A DNA stretch of 64,000 nucleotides from an uncultured Ilumatobacter sp. (GCA_905480335.1 CAJQPY010000031.1:1-64000); one strand, 5' to 3'. Shown: positions 54,032-63,539, numbered from the stretch's first letter. Notes: generated by a model not told the origin, from the sequence alone. Numbers and translations: made by a program.

Positions 54032-55837
54032 ATGACGTTTCGAGGGCCTGCCACCGACCTTGACCGGGACGAACTGCTTCGCAGGTACGCCGCGGAACGC
54101 GACAAGCGCATCCGGGACGACGGGAACGACCAGTACGTCGAACCGGTCGGCAAGTTCGCACACTTCCTCGACGACCCATACGCCGAACCCGAGGCTCGCG
54201 AACCCCTGACCGACGAAGTCGACGTTGCGTTCATCGGCGGCGGCTTCGCCGGTTTGGTCACCGGGGCCAAGCTGAAGCAGGCCGGGATCACCAATGTCCG
54301 CATCATCGAAAAGGGTGGGGACTTCGGTGGGACGTGGTACTGGAACCGGTACCCCGGTGCACAGTGCGACACGGCGGCGTTCATCTACCTCCCGTTGCTC
54401 GAAGAGACCGGTCACATGCCGAGCGAGAAGTACACCCACGCGCCGGAGATCGCCGAGCACTGCCGGCGGATCGGGGAGCACTTCGACCTCTACGACAATG
54501 CGGTCTTTTCGACTGAGGTCACGGGCGTCGAGTGGAACGACGATGCATGTCGCTGGACGATCCACACCAATCGTGGTGACGCGATGCGTGCGAAGTATCT
54601 CGCAATGGGCACCGGTCCACTCCATCGACCGAAGCTGCCCGGCATCCCGGGACTCGAACGCTTTGAGGGACACAGCTTCCACACCAGCCGTTGGGACTAC
54701 GACTACACCGGCGGTGATCCGTCGGGATCGCCGATGACTGCGCTGGGCGACAAGCGGGTCGGGATCATCGGCACCGGTGCGACGGCTGTGCAGTGTGTGC
54801 CGCACCTCGCCCGTGCTGCAGGAGAGCTGTACGTCTTCCAACGCACGCCCTCATCGATCGATGTCCGCAACAACCGTCCGATCGACCCAGAGTGGTTCGC
54901 TACGCTTGAGCCGGGCTGGCAGAAGCGATGGATGGAGAACTTCACCACGCTGCAGACTGGTGGTTTTACCGACGAGGACCTCGTGATGGACGGCTGGACC
55001 GATATCTCTCTACGGATCCGCGACAAGCTGCTGTCGGCACCCAAACCGGACCTGTCGCCCGAGGGGATGTTGAGGGCGTACCACGACAGCGACGACGAGA
55101 AAATGAGTGAAATCCGCGCCCGAGTCGACGCCACAATCTCGGATCCGGAGACCGCCGAGGCGCTCAAGCCGTGGTACCGCCAGCTCTGTAAGCGACCATG
55201 CTTCCACGATCAGTATCTTGATGCGTTCAACGAGACAAACACGCACCTCGTTCACACCGACGGTCGCGGAGTTGAGGAGATCACAGAGTCAGGCGTGATC
55301 GTCGACGGCATCGAATATGAACTCGATTGCATCATCTACGCCTCTGGTTTCGAGGTCGGCACCGAGTTCTCCCGTCGATGGGGATACGACGTGTGCGGGC
55401 GCAACGGCGAGATGTTGTCGGAGCATTGGGACGACGGCATGACGAGCCTGCACGGAATTCACGTCCACGGCTTTCCCAACATGTTCATCGTCAGCCCCAC
55501 CCAGGGAGCGAATCTTATTTCCAACGTCCCGCACAATCTGACCGAGGCAGGTGAGACGATTGCAACGGTGATTGCTCACGCCAATGACGTCGGCGCAGAA
55601 CAGATCGAAGTAACCGCAACGGCGGAAGCGGCGTGGGTGGCGAAACTTGAGTCCGGCGGGCGCACGTTCGGCGGTGACCCGACCTGCACGCCTGGCTATT
55701 ACAACAACGAGGGTAAGGGAGCAGACGAGAAGGCAACCCGAAACTCGCTCGGCTACCCAGAGGGTCCCGTCGCATACTTCGAACACATCGACCGTTGGCG
55801 TGCCGCAGGCACCTTCGATGGCCTGGTTTTTCGCTGA
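54032..55837 (+). CDS. Baeyer-Villiger monooxygenase
   Basis: A 601-residue flavin enzyme that inserts oxygen next to a ketone using NADPH and O2. It has an N-terminal extension (about 60 residues) typical of the larger cyclododecanone/phenylacetone-type enzymes, FAD motif [24 protein letters not shown], the full fingerprint FEGHSFHTSRWD (211-222) with the conserved His217, and NADPH motif GIIGTGATA. The ATG at 54032 gives the family-length N-terminus. Substrate unknown; large cyclic or terpenoid ketones are likely for this subgroup. Confidence 0.92.
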   Translation: MTFRGPATDLDRDELLRRYAAERDKRIRDDGNDQYVEPVGKFAHFLDDPYAEPEAREPLTDEVDVAFIGGGFAGLVTGAKLKQAGITNVRIIEKGGDFGGTWYWNRYPGAQCDTAAFIYLPLLEETGHMPSEKYTHAPEIAEHCRRIGEHFDLYDNAVFSTEVTGVEWNDDACRWTIHTNRGDAMRAKYLAMGTGPLHRPKLPGIPGLERFEGHSFHTSRWDYDYTGGDPSGSPMTALGDKRVGIIGTGATAVQCVPHLARAAGELYVFQRTPSSIDVRNNRPIDPEWFATLEPGWQKRWMENFTTLQTGGFTDEDLVMDGWTDISLRIRDKLLSAPKPDLSPEGMLRAYHDSDDEKMSEIRARVDATISDPETAEALKPWYRQLCKRPCFHDQYLDAFNETNTHLVHTDGRGVEEITESGVIVDGIEYELDCIIYASGFEVGTEFSRRWGYDVCGRNGEMLSEHWDDGMTSLHGIHVHGFPNMFIVSPTQGANLISNVPHNLTEAGETIATVIAHANDVGAEQIEVTATAEAAWVAKLESGGRTFGGDPTCTPGYYNNEGKGADEKATRNSLGYPEGPVAYFEHIDRWRAAGTFDGLVFR

Positions 55838-55852
55838 GTCCGATACGGGTCG

Positions 55853-56635
55853 GTGTCGTCCCCGGACTGGCATGATGCTGCAGTGCTGAGCGCAGCGCCT
55901 GCCACCCAACTCCTGCCGTGCCCGGCGAATGGTCGAATGTACTCGATCAACGGCACCGTCCGGCTTGGAAATGTCGACCGCAATGGCCGGATGCGCTTGG
56001 ATGCAGTCGCTCGCTTCATGCAGGATGTTGCGACCGATGACGCCTCTGCCGTCGGCTTGGACCGTGCGTACGGATGGTTGGTTCGGCGCACGCTGATTGA
56101 GGTGGTTCAGCCGGCGCGGTTGGGAGAGGAGATCGAAGTGTCGACGTGGTGCACAGGAATCGGCCGCTCTTGGGCCGAGCGCCGCACCCGTATTGTCGGT
56201 GAGGGCGGAGCCTCGATCGATGCGGTCAGTCTCTGGGTGCAGGTCGACGTACGAACTGGGCGGCCCGCCAGGGTGGCTGCCGACTTTCTTGATGCCTATT
56301 CGACAACTGCCGCCGGTCGTACGGTGTCGGCCCGCCTGTCGCTTCCCGGCGCCGACATCGGTGACGCAACAACGCCGTGGGCGGTCCGTCGCACCGACCT
56401 TGACCCCTTCGGGCATGTCAACAACGCGGCGACGTGGGCGTTTCTCGAAGAGGCCGGAGAAATCGATGCCTCCGAACGCATTGGCTGCGCAGAAATGGAG
56501 TACCTCCAATCCGTCGAACACGATGACACCAGCCTGGAACTTGTCACCCACGTCGACAACGGCACTACTACGGCTTGGCTGGTCGACTGTGGGCTAGTGC
56601 GAGCGGTGGGGCGTTGGACACCAGCGGTCGACTGA
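55853..56635 (+). CDS. acyl-ACP thioesterase-like protein
   Basis: A double hot-dog protein of about 260 residues. The first repeat has NGRMRLDAVARFMQDVATDD and the second VRRTDLDPFGHVNNAATWAF with the Asp/His/Asn of acyl-ACP thioesterases. It should release fatty acids from acyl carrier protein or hydrolyse an acyl-CoA. The start is a GTG at 55853 or 55883. It follows the monooxygenase by 15 bp and converges on selD with a 3-bp gap. Confidence 0.8.
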   Translation: MSSPDWHDAAVLSAAPATQLLPCPANGRMYSINGTVRLGNVDRNGRMRLDAVARFMQDVATDDASAVGLDRAYGWLVRRTLIEVVQPARLGEEIEVSTWCTGIGRSWAERRTRIVGEGGASIDAVSLWVQVDVRTGRPARVAADFLDAYSTTAAGRTVSARLSLPGADIGDATTPWAVRRTDLDPFGHVNNAATWAFLEEAGEIDASERIGCAEMEYLQSVEHDDTSLELVTHVDNGTTTAWLVDCGLVRAVGRWTPAVD

Positions 56636-56638
56636 GGA

Positions 56639-57679
56639 TCAGCGCAGAATGATTTGTGGGGAGCCGGCGGAGGTAACCCCAATCCTCGACGCCGAGTGTC
56701 CGGTCGCATGCAACTCGCTCAGGACGGCGTCGGTCGCGTCCGAGTCGACACCGAAGATCAACCCGCCCGAAGTCTGTGCATCGGCGACCAGCAGTTGGTT
56801 CAGCTCGTCGTGGTTGCCCGCATCGAGAATGTCGGCGCCCCACGCAAGGTTCCGCCGACTCCCCCCGGGCATGATCCCGGCCGCAGCATGAGTGATGGTC
56901 CCATCGAGGAATGGAATCGACCCGAAGTCGAGTTCGCACCGCACGCCTGACTCGACCGCCATGCGCCCGAGATGGCCAAGCAGTCCGAACCCCGTCACGT
57001 CAGTGCAACCGGTCACCCCAGAATCGACAGCGAGTCGAGCAGCGGTGTCGTTGAGGCGGGTCATCGAAGTGACTGCAGCATCGGTTTCGGATTCGCTTGC
57101 AACACCGGCTTTGATGGCCGTGGTCAACACCCCGATACCGAGAGGCTTGGTGAGGATTAAGTCCTGACCGATCCGTAGCCCAGCATTCGTGAGGATCCGA
57201 TTCGGGTCGACTTCGCCAGTTACCGACAAGCCATATTTTGGCTCGGGATCGTCGATCGTATGTCCACCGACGATCGCGAACCCGGCAGCACTTGCGATGT
57301 CCTGGCCGCCGGCCAAGACATCGCCGAGCAGCGTGGTCGGGAGTTCGTCGGTGTTCCAGCAGACGAGATTAAGGGCGAACAAAGGACGTCCGCCCATCGC
57401 ATAGACGTCGGACACGCTGTTTGCTGCAGCAACACGACCCCACATTCGGGCGTCATCGACGACCGGCGTGACGAAGTCGGCTGTCGAGACCAGCGCCCGA
57501 TGCGCGTCAAGTTGCCACACAGCGGCGTCGTCGCCAGTGTCGGTGCCCACCACAAGCTCAGGGTGGTGGTCGGTCTGCAAATGGCGCACGACGTGCGCCA
57601 GCTCGCCCGGGGCGAGCTTGCAGCCTCAACCGGCTCCGTGGCTGAACTGTGTGAGGCGAATCCGATCGCGTTCACTCAT
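56639..57679 (-). CDS. selD: selenide, water dikinase, itself selenocysteine-containing (in-frame TGA)
   Basis: Makes selenophosphate from selenide and ATP, the selenium donor for selenocysteine. Read through a TGA at 57628-57626 the gene has 346 residues, the normal SelD length. The TGA is codon 18 in LTQFSHGAG-U-GCKLAP, the known Cys/Sec catalytic position, followed by Cys20 and Lys21. The rest is intact: GTDTGDDAAVW, FVTPVVDDARMWGRVAAANS, DVYAMGGRPLFALNL, TGCTDVTGFGLLGHLG. A naive call would start at 57589 and lose the active site. The start is the ATG at 57679. Partner genes selA, selB and selC are not in this window. Confidence 0.95.
57600..57618 (-). promoter_or_regulatory. candidate SECIS hairpin of selD
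   Basis: On the coding strand an 8-bp perfect stem AGCTCGCC/GGCGAGCT encloses CCG, starting 8 nt after the TGA triplet ends, so its loop lies 16-18 nt downstream. Position fits a bacterial SECIS; the loop lacks the GGUC seen in the peroxidase element, so assignment is tentative. Confidence 0.5.
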
Positions 57680-57736
57680 ATGAGCACCCTAGCGACGGGT
57701 CGCCCGGGGCAGAACGCGTCGAGTCGTTGCGTGGCT

Positions 57737-57874
57737 TTAGGCGCCAAAGAACTCGTGGGCCATGGTGCGTAGGTAGGCAAGGAAAGTGGTGCTGGAGAGA
57801 AATGCACCGGTTACTCGCTCGACAAGCTCGTCAACTGGAAGGGGGCGTCCATGCTGGTGCACGTTCGAGCGCAG
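57737..57874 (-). pseudogene. remnant of an M32 (Taq-type) carboxypeptidase, C-terminus only
   Basis: About 45 minus-strand codons read NVHQHGRPLPVDELVERVTG and then FLAYLRTMAHEFFGA before a TAA at 57739-57737. This matches the very end of M32 metallocarboxypeptidases (IHRHGR...ELVERVTG...FLRYLR). An in-frame stop lies just upstream and no catalytic HExxH region is present, so only the tail survives between selD and the second carotenoid oxygenase. The rest of 57680-58026 shows only a small hairpin CACCTG/CAGGTG near 57900-57915. Confidence 0.6.
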
Positions 57875-58026
57875 TTATTTCATCAGCGGCTCAAAGTCAC
57901 CTGTAGTCAGGTGGCGCAGACGTCACCGCCAAATCGCACGAACCACCGATCTCTCGATCGTCTACTCTAAGTCGAGGCCTGCGCATCTCGGCCAGTCTTT
58001 CCCGTCACGAATGGAGTACATCGAAC

Positions 58027-59424
58027 ATGGCTAGTTGGCAGTCCGACAACCCACATCTGAGGGGGGCTTTCGCACCAGTTTCGGAGGAAGTTGAAGAAGC
58101 CGACCTTGAGGTGATTGCCGGCCAAATCCCGCCTGAACTCTGCGGCGCGTACATGCGAAATGGGCCGAATCCCCAATTCGCGCCGATTTCTTACACCTAT
58201 CCATTGGAAGGTGACGGAATGGTTCATGCGGTGTACTTCAGCGAAGGACGAGCGCGCTACAAGAATCGGTACGTCCGCACGCGAGCTTTTGAAATTGAGC
58301 GTGCAGCGGGGCGTGCCGTTTTCGGCGGAATCATGTCGCCGGTCCCAATCGATCCGAAGCTATTAAGCCCGTCTGACGACCCCGAGAACCTCTTCAAAGA
58401 GGGCGCTTTCATCGGTCTCGTTCACCACGACCAGCGCCTCTTTGCCCTTGGTGAGGTGGAGCCGGCGTACGAGATGACGATGGAACTGGAGACCGTTGGG
58501 AAATGGACCGCAGGCACAACGGAGCCCGTTCAAGTTGGCGCGCATACACGTTTACACCCTGGGTCACAGGAGTTGTTTGCCCTCGCCTATGACCTTGTTT
58601 CTCCGCAGGTCTCAGTTCATTGCATCGATGCAAACGCAAACCTCAAGCGAACTTTCCAGGTCACTCTCCCGGCTCCATCGATGATCCACGATTTTGTTCT
58701 CACGAATCAATACCTAGTCCTTGTAATCGGCCCGGCAGTGTGGGATTTCCAGGCTGCGATGCAAGGCGGAGAGATGCTCCAGTGGCGTCCTGAGTTGGGA
58801 ACGCATATCGGTGTTGTCCCGCTCGACGGGGGACCGGAGACGTGGATCGAAGCCGATCCATTCTTTGTGTTCCATTTTGCCAACGGCTTCGAGCGCGGTA
58901 GCAAGATAATTGTCGACTTCGTTGAGCATGAAAGACTCAACGTAGGCACGGCGCTGGAACCACATCAGCCACCGCACTTACAGCGGATGATGATAGATCC
59001 CCAGGCTCGCACCGTTGCTCGGGAAAGGCTAGTCGACGATGCGGTCGAATTTCCGCGGATTAACGACCATTTTGTTGGTCGGGAAAATCGGTTTATTTAC
59101 GTTCCGACCCTCACCGATACGTTGTTGGCAGAGACGCCTCCTTCCGCCAGTTTCAACTGTCTAATACGAGTTGACACCGAAACGGGGACACATCTGCGTC
59201 ACGACTTCGGGAATCGGTTTGCTGGTGAGGCTGTGTTCATCGGGCGCGAAAGCGGCGAAGATGAGGGATATCTCGCGACCTTCCTTGACGACCAGGAAGC
59301 CGGAACCACAGATCTGGCTCTCCTAGATGCGGCAGACATTGAGGCCGATCCTGTAGCTCTCATCCGAATGCCGCAACGCGTGCCGCAGGGGCTACACGGC
59401 ATTTGGGTACCTGACAGCAAGTAA
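58027..59424 (+). CDS. carotenoid-cleavage oxygenase family protein, second copy
   Basis: A 465-residue iron-dependent propeller dioxygenase. Iron ligands are His173 (GAHTRLHPG, replacing the usual AHPK context), His221 (MIHDF), His283 (VFHFAN) and His457 (GLHGIW). The N-terminus has AYMRNGPNPQF and LEGDGMVHAV. Base composition is less GC-rich than in the first copy (46034), and the two proteins differ widely, so this looks like separate acquisition and not recent duplication. It is flanked by decayed DNA on both sides. Confidence 0.92.
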   Translation: MASWQSDNPHLRGAFAPVSEEVEEADLEVIAGQIPPELCGAYMRNGPNPQFAPISYTYPLEGDGMVHAVYFSEGRARYKNRYVRTRAFEIERAAGRAVFGGIMSPVPIDPKLLSPSDDPENLFKEGAFIGLVHHDQRLFALGEVEPAYEMTMELETVGKWTAGTTEPVQVGAHTRLHPGSQELFALAYDLVSPQVSVHCIDANANLKRTFQVTLPAPSMIHDFVLTNQYLVLVIGPAVWDFQAAMQGGEMLQWRPELGTHIGVVPLDGGPETWIEADPFFVFHFANGFERGSKIIVDFVEHERLNVGTALEPHQPPHLQRMMIDPQARTVARERLVDDAVEFPRINDHFVGRENRFIYVPTLTDTLLAETPPSASFNCLIRVDTETGTHLRHDFGNRFAGEAVFIGRESGEDEGYLATFLDDQEAGTTDLALLDAADIEADPVALIRMPQRVPQGLHGIWVPDSK

Positions 59425-60223
59425 CGGCTAGACGTGGTGCATCCGCATTTCTAAAAAAGTTGCAGTCATTTTGTCACGTTCGCTTTCCAGCTCCAGCACC
59501 TTCCGATCGTGTGCATCACGAGCACGGCCGTTTTGATTTCGGTTGCACCCGAAGCCTCAGTCAGATCAATTAGGCCCCGCTCCTTAAACCAATTGCGCAT
59601 CTCATTCTTCGTGCTTGTAGCACCTACCCTTGTTTCTCAGCGACATTCTATCTCGCAGAAAGGACGACGATCCTTGCGACGAAATCTGGAAGGGACCCAA
59701 CCATGGCAAGCACGAAACGATCGACAGCGATTATTCAGCGCAGCACCTCATTGGTGGTACGAGTCCGGCGTCTGCGACCATCAGATCCATCACCTAGATG
59801 TGAGCGCCTCCGACGCCAACTGAGAAGTTTCAAGCGCTGTGGGTCTGAGAGTGGCCGCCTAATTAGTAAGAACGACTATGTTGCAAGGTGCGATGTTAGT
59901 GATCGCATCAAAGTCGCCGCACGTTCAGATCCAGCAGCAGAACCGCAAACGTTTTTCGATGGCGGGTCGAGGACGCGTCAAAAAAGCGTAGACATATTCC
60001 TAGCCCGCTATCTCAGGGCTGCTCGGAAGCGTAGCGAGGCGCACGCTAAGCAACCGCAGGGCCCTTTGTGTGTTGGTTTTCGCCTCTGCTGGGAGCATTT
60101 GGCACTTGACCCGGATTACCCGATCGCCCCCTCCGCTACATTTGCGGACGAGGTTGGCGACGCGTTGTTCCGTCGGGCTCGTAACCCTCGATTCACTGCG
60201 GTTGTGACTGCACTGCCCGGGCC
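59425..60223. other. low-GC stretch with degraded coding fragments
   Basis: About 800 bp without an intact gene. On the minus strand, two adjacent frames give protein-like pieces: one around 59627-59520 (TKNEMRNWFKERGLIDLTEA) and one ending near 59430 (DRKVLELESERDKMTATFLE), consistent with a single frameshifted gene. A plus-strand frame 59703-60227 is Arg/Ser-rich and unconvincing. I recognise none of them. The base composition suggests acquired DNA now decaying. Confidence 0.45.
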
Positions 60224-61225
60224 ATGAGCACCGATTTGGTTGAGTCGACGATCACTCCCGGCGTTGCTTCCATTGGATTCGTCGGGTTGGGCAACGTCGG
60301 TGGAAAGCTGGCAGGTTCCGTTGTCCGCAATGGGTTCGACCTCGTTGTCCACGACCTCGACGGGACGCTTGTCGATGGGTTCGTAGCTGCGGGCGCTGGT
60401 GCGGCTGGCACGCCGCGTAATCTGGCCGGACGGTGTGACGTGGTCATCACCTGTCTTCCCAGCCCAGCCGCGTCATCGGCGGTCGTCGAGGGTCCTGATG
60501 GCCTCCTCGCCGGTTGGGGCGAGGGGAAGATCTGGCTGGAAATGTCAACCACCGACGAAACGGAGATAACCCGGTTGGGCGAGCTCGTTGTCGCAGCCGG
60601 TGGCGAGCCGGTCGACTGCCCAGTGTCGGGAGGGTGCCATCGCGCCGCCACTGGAAATATCTCGATCTTTGCCGGCTGTGAGCGTTCGACATTCGAACGC
60701 GTGCTGCCGCTCTTGTCTGTGCTCGGACGTCGGGTGCTCCATACGGGCCCGCTGGGCACAGCATCGGTGCTGAAGGTGGCAACCAACTATCTCGCAACTG
60801 CGAACCTGATCACGCTCGCCGAGGCACTCACTACGATGGCCGCCGCCGGCGTTGACTTGGGCACGACCTACGAGGCTTTCCGGATTTCAAGCGGAAATTC
60901 TTTTGTCCACGAGACTGAAAGTCAGGTGATTCTTAACGGGTCGCGCGACATCAGCTTCACGATGGATCTGGTGTTGAAAGACATCGGGCTCTTTCAGTCG
61001 ATCGCCGATCGCGTCGGCGTCCCGCTAGAGATGAACCCGGTGATGATCGACATCTTTCGTGACGCCGCAAAGCGATACGGCCTCCGTGAATGGTCACCGA
61101 ATGTGATCCGTCGGTTAGAGGACGCAACCGGTGTCTCGGTGCGTGCCTCAGGGTTCCCGTCCGTTCTTGTCGATGACGAAGCCGAGGCGGCGGGTGCCGA
61201 GGTGATCGTTCGCACCGATTCATGA
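60224..61225 (+). CDS. 3-hydroxyisobutyrate dehydrogenase-family oxidoreductase
   Basis: A 333-residue beta-hydroxyacid dehydrogenase. The N-terminal Rossmann domain has GFVGLGNVGGKLA and VITCLPSP; the substrate signature reads DCPVSGGCHRAATGNISIFA; the catalytic Lys is in KVATNYLATANL; the C-terminal domain is all-helical. Family members oxidise 3-hydroxyisobutyrate, tartronate semialdehyde or similar 2- or 3-hydroxyacids. The C-terminal tail (about 30 residues) is longer than usual. Substrate unresolved. Confidence 0.88.
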   Translation: MSTDLVESTITPGVASIGFVGLGNVGGKLAGSVVRNGFDLVVHDLDGTLVDGFVAAGAGAAGTPRNLAGRCDVVITCLPSPAASSAVVEGPDGLLAGWGEGKIWLEMSTTDETEITRLGELVVAAGGEPVDCPVSGGCHRAATGNISIFAGCERSTFERVLPLLSVLGRRVLHTGPLGTASVLKVATNYLATANLITLAEALTTMAAAGVDLGTTYEAFRISSGNSFVHETESQVILNGSRDISFTMDLVLKDIGLFQSIADRVGVPLEMNPVMIDIFRDAAKRYGLREWSPNVIRRLEDATGVSVRASGFPSVLVDDEAEAAGAEVIVRTDS

Positions 61226-61451
61226 GGATTAGCAGCGCCGAAGACGAGTTCATTGTGGGCTGAGACTGATCGCTCGATTAGCAGCATCATTCAGGGTTCG
61301 TCGCTTGTCCGAGCCCGGCTGGCTCGACGAGCCACTCCGACGGCTCCTGCCCTACTTCGCCGATCACAGGCAGTTGTACCTTTCTTGCTTTTGTCGACCG
61401 AATGTGACATCCGGTGTGCAGCCACGAGAGTCGCTGATGGCCTCATCCGCG

Positions 61452-62300
61452 TCATCCCATCCGAGTCGTCGAGATTCCCCCGTCAACCGGGATGGTTGCA
61501 CCTGTCGTGAACGCTCCGGCTCGGCTAGCAAGGAAGATCACGGTGCCGGCAATGTCCTCGGTCGTGCCGATCCGCTGGCGCGGGACCTGGTTGATGACCA
61601 TGGCCCGCCTGTCGTCGGCTTCAAGCATGTACTCCATCATCTTCGACTCGAACGGCCCGGGGGCGATTGTATTCACCGTAATGTGGCGCCCTGCGACGTG
61701 CGCGCCGAGGTGGCGGGCGAGCATATGGATACCCGCCTTCGCCGCCGAATAGCTGTAGTTGTCGCCGGTCGGGACTCGAATTCCGTCGATCGATCCGATC
61801 ATGACGACTCGCGCTGGGTCGTCAGCCGTCGCCTCCGCCTCAAGTTCAGGAAGCAGCGCCTGGGTCAGCATGAACGGAGCCTTAATGTTGATGTCCATCA
61901 CCTTGTCGAAGCCGGCACCGGGGAATTCGCCGAGCGGAGCACCCCAGGCGGCTCCGGCATTGTTGATGAGAATGTCAACGTGATTGGTGTGCTCCCGTAG
62001 CGACGTCACAAATGCCTCGACACCTGCATCGTCCGAGAGATCGGCAGGAATCGACACGCACGACGCAGAGTCGGAGAGGGCGTCAAGTTCTGCGGCGGCG
62101 GCATCACAGGCAGCCGCCTTGCGAGCGGTGATGTAGGTCGTCACATCGTTTGTGATCAGGCCTGCAGCGATCATGAATCCGATGCCGCGTGACCCACCAG
62201 TCACGACAGCTACCTTGCCGGACAGCCCGAACAGGCTGCTGACGTGAAGATCTGATGTCCCGGTCGAGCGGTAGATGGGTGAATGCAATTCATCGGTCAT
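61452..62300 (-). CDS. short-chain dehydrogenase/reductase
   Basis: A 282-residue NAD(P)-dependent SDR with VTGGSRGIGFMIAAGL, NNAGAAWG, catalytic Ser in VVMIGSIDG, YSYSAAKAG (Tyr and Lys), and the C-terminal GATIPVDGGIS of classical members. I take the ATG at 62300; the frame continues upstream through the divergent gene. An N-terminal extension of about 20 residues precedes the fold. Starts of this gene and of the DUF2855 gene are 66 bp apart, a shared divergent promoter region. Substrate unknown. The 226 bp at 61226-61451 hold nothing recognisable. Confidence 0.88.
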   Translation of the reverse strand: MTDELHSPIYRSTGTSDLHVSSLFGLSGKVAVVTGGSRGIGFMIAAGLITNDVTTYITARKAAACDAAAAELDALSDSASCVSIPADLSDDAGVEAFVTSLREHTNHVDILINNAGAAWGAPLGEFPGAGFDKVMDINIKAPFMLTQALLPELEAEATADDPARVVMIGSIDGIRVPTGDNYSYSAAKAGIHMLARHLGAHVAGRHITVNTIAPGPFESKMMEYMLEADDRRAMVINQVPRQRIGTTEDIAGTVIFLASRAGAFTTGATIPVDGGISTTRMG

Positions 62301-62366
62301 CCCGAGGTGTGTACCCGCTCGGCGGGCGCGTCCCCGAATCGTGGGCGAATCGGGCATGCTTGTCAA

Positions 62367-63539
62367 ATGGAACGGCATCTTGATGACGGCGATCGCGCCA
62401 CGACAACGCTCGAGGTGCGACGTGATGCAATCGGTGAAGCGCGAGTCACCGTCGAGCCGTCCGTCCCTGGCGGCCTCGAACCAGGACAGGTGCGTCTCCG
62501 CATCGACCGTTTCGCGCTCACCGCAAACAACATCACGTACGCCGTGTTTGGCGACACGCTCGGATACTGGGACTTTTTTCCGACCGGTGACCCGTCGTTT
62601 GGCCGAGTCCCAGCGATGGGGTGGGCAACGGTGATCGAGTCCCGCGCCGATGCGATCTCGCTAGGCCGCCGCTACTACGGGTGGTATCCGATGTCGTCGC
62701 ACGTTGTCTTCACCCCGATCTGCACAAAGGACGGATTTCGCGACGGCGGAACCCACCGGCAGGCTCACGCCTCCGTTTACCGTGCCTATGTCGCTACCGA
62801 CGCTGACCCGATGTACCCCAAGGCCAACTATGGGACACACGATCTTGCCGACGGAGAGGACCGTCACGCGTTGCTCCGAGGTCTGTTCTTGACTGGGTAC
62901 CTCGCTGAAGAGTTCTTTGCCGACGGGGGCGGCTCGGGATCGAGATACTTCGGCGCCGCTCGCGTGATCGTGCTGTGTGCGTCGTCGAAGACTGCGATTG
63001 GTTTCGCTCAGAGCGCCCATTTCCGCGGCGGTATCGAAGTCGTCGGTGTGACGTCACCGGGCAACGTCGAGATGGTCGAGAAGCTTGGCTGCTACGACCG
63101 AGTCGTTACCTATAACGCGATCGATACGGTTCCAACAGCCGGAGGTGCGGTGTCGATCGATATGGCGGGTGCCCCGGGGCCACTGCATGCTGTGCACAAG
63201 CGATTCGGGGACGACCTTGCGTATTCGATGACGGTCGGTCAAAGTCACCACGATGCGGCGCCATCGACCGATACAGCGCTTCTAGGCCCTACTCCGCAGA
63301 TGTTCTTCGCGCCGAGCGAAGTCAGACGTCGTCAGGAGGAGTGGGGACGTGCCGACTACACGCATCGCTGCGCTGCGGCCATCCGCGAATTTGTCGACGG
63401 TAGCCGCTCCTGGATGAGCGTCGAACACCGCATCGGCGCCGACGCTGTAAAAGCGGCATGGGTCGACATGCACGCAGGCGTGATCGATCCGAGCCTCGGG
63501 ACGATCGCAGTTGTCGACGCGATGCCGGTTTCGTCATGA
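62367..63539 (+). CDS. DUF2855 family protein
   Basis: A 390-residue protein matching the DUF2855 pattern: an N-terminal segment like the GroES-like part of medium-chain dehydrogenases (VRLRIDRFALTANNITYAVF, YWDFFPTGDPSFGRVPAMGW), then RYYGWYPMSSHVV and a Rossmann-like half (VIVLCASSKTAIGFAQ, VVGVTSPGNVEMVEKLGCYD). The family is related to quinone oxidoreductases but lacks proven function. I take the ATG at 62367. Its TGA overlaps the ATG of the next gene (ATGA), so they are coupled. Confidence 0.85.
   Translation: MERHLDDGDRATTTLEVRRDAIGEARVTVEPSVPGGLEPGQVRLRIDRFALTANNITYAVFGDTLGYWDFFPTGDPSFGRVPAMGWATVIESRADAISLGRRYYGWYPMSSHVVFTPICTKDGFRDGGTHRQAHASVYRAYVATDADPMYPKANYGTHDLADGEDRHALLRGLFLTGYLAEEFFADGGGSGSRYFGAARVIVLCASSKTAIGFAQSAHFRGGIEVVGVTSPGNVEMVEKLGCYDRVVTYNAIDTVPTAGGAVSIDMAGAPGPLHAVHKRFGDDLAYSMTVGQSHHDAAPSTDTALLGPTPQMFFAPSEVRRRQEEWGRADYTHRCAAAIREFVDGSRSWMSVEHRIGADAVKAAWVDMHAGVIDPSLGTIAVVDAMPVSS

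Noticed and set aside
57680-58026. tRNA-Sec gene near selD
   Set aside because: Searched for a ~90-nt class II cloverleaf with a TCA anticodon; none is visible in this spacer.
59703-60227. Plus-strand 174-codon open frame
   Set aside because: No recognisable motif, Arg/Ser-rich composition, and it lies in a stretch with decayed fragments on the other strand. Kept only as part of the degraded region.
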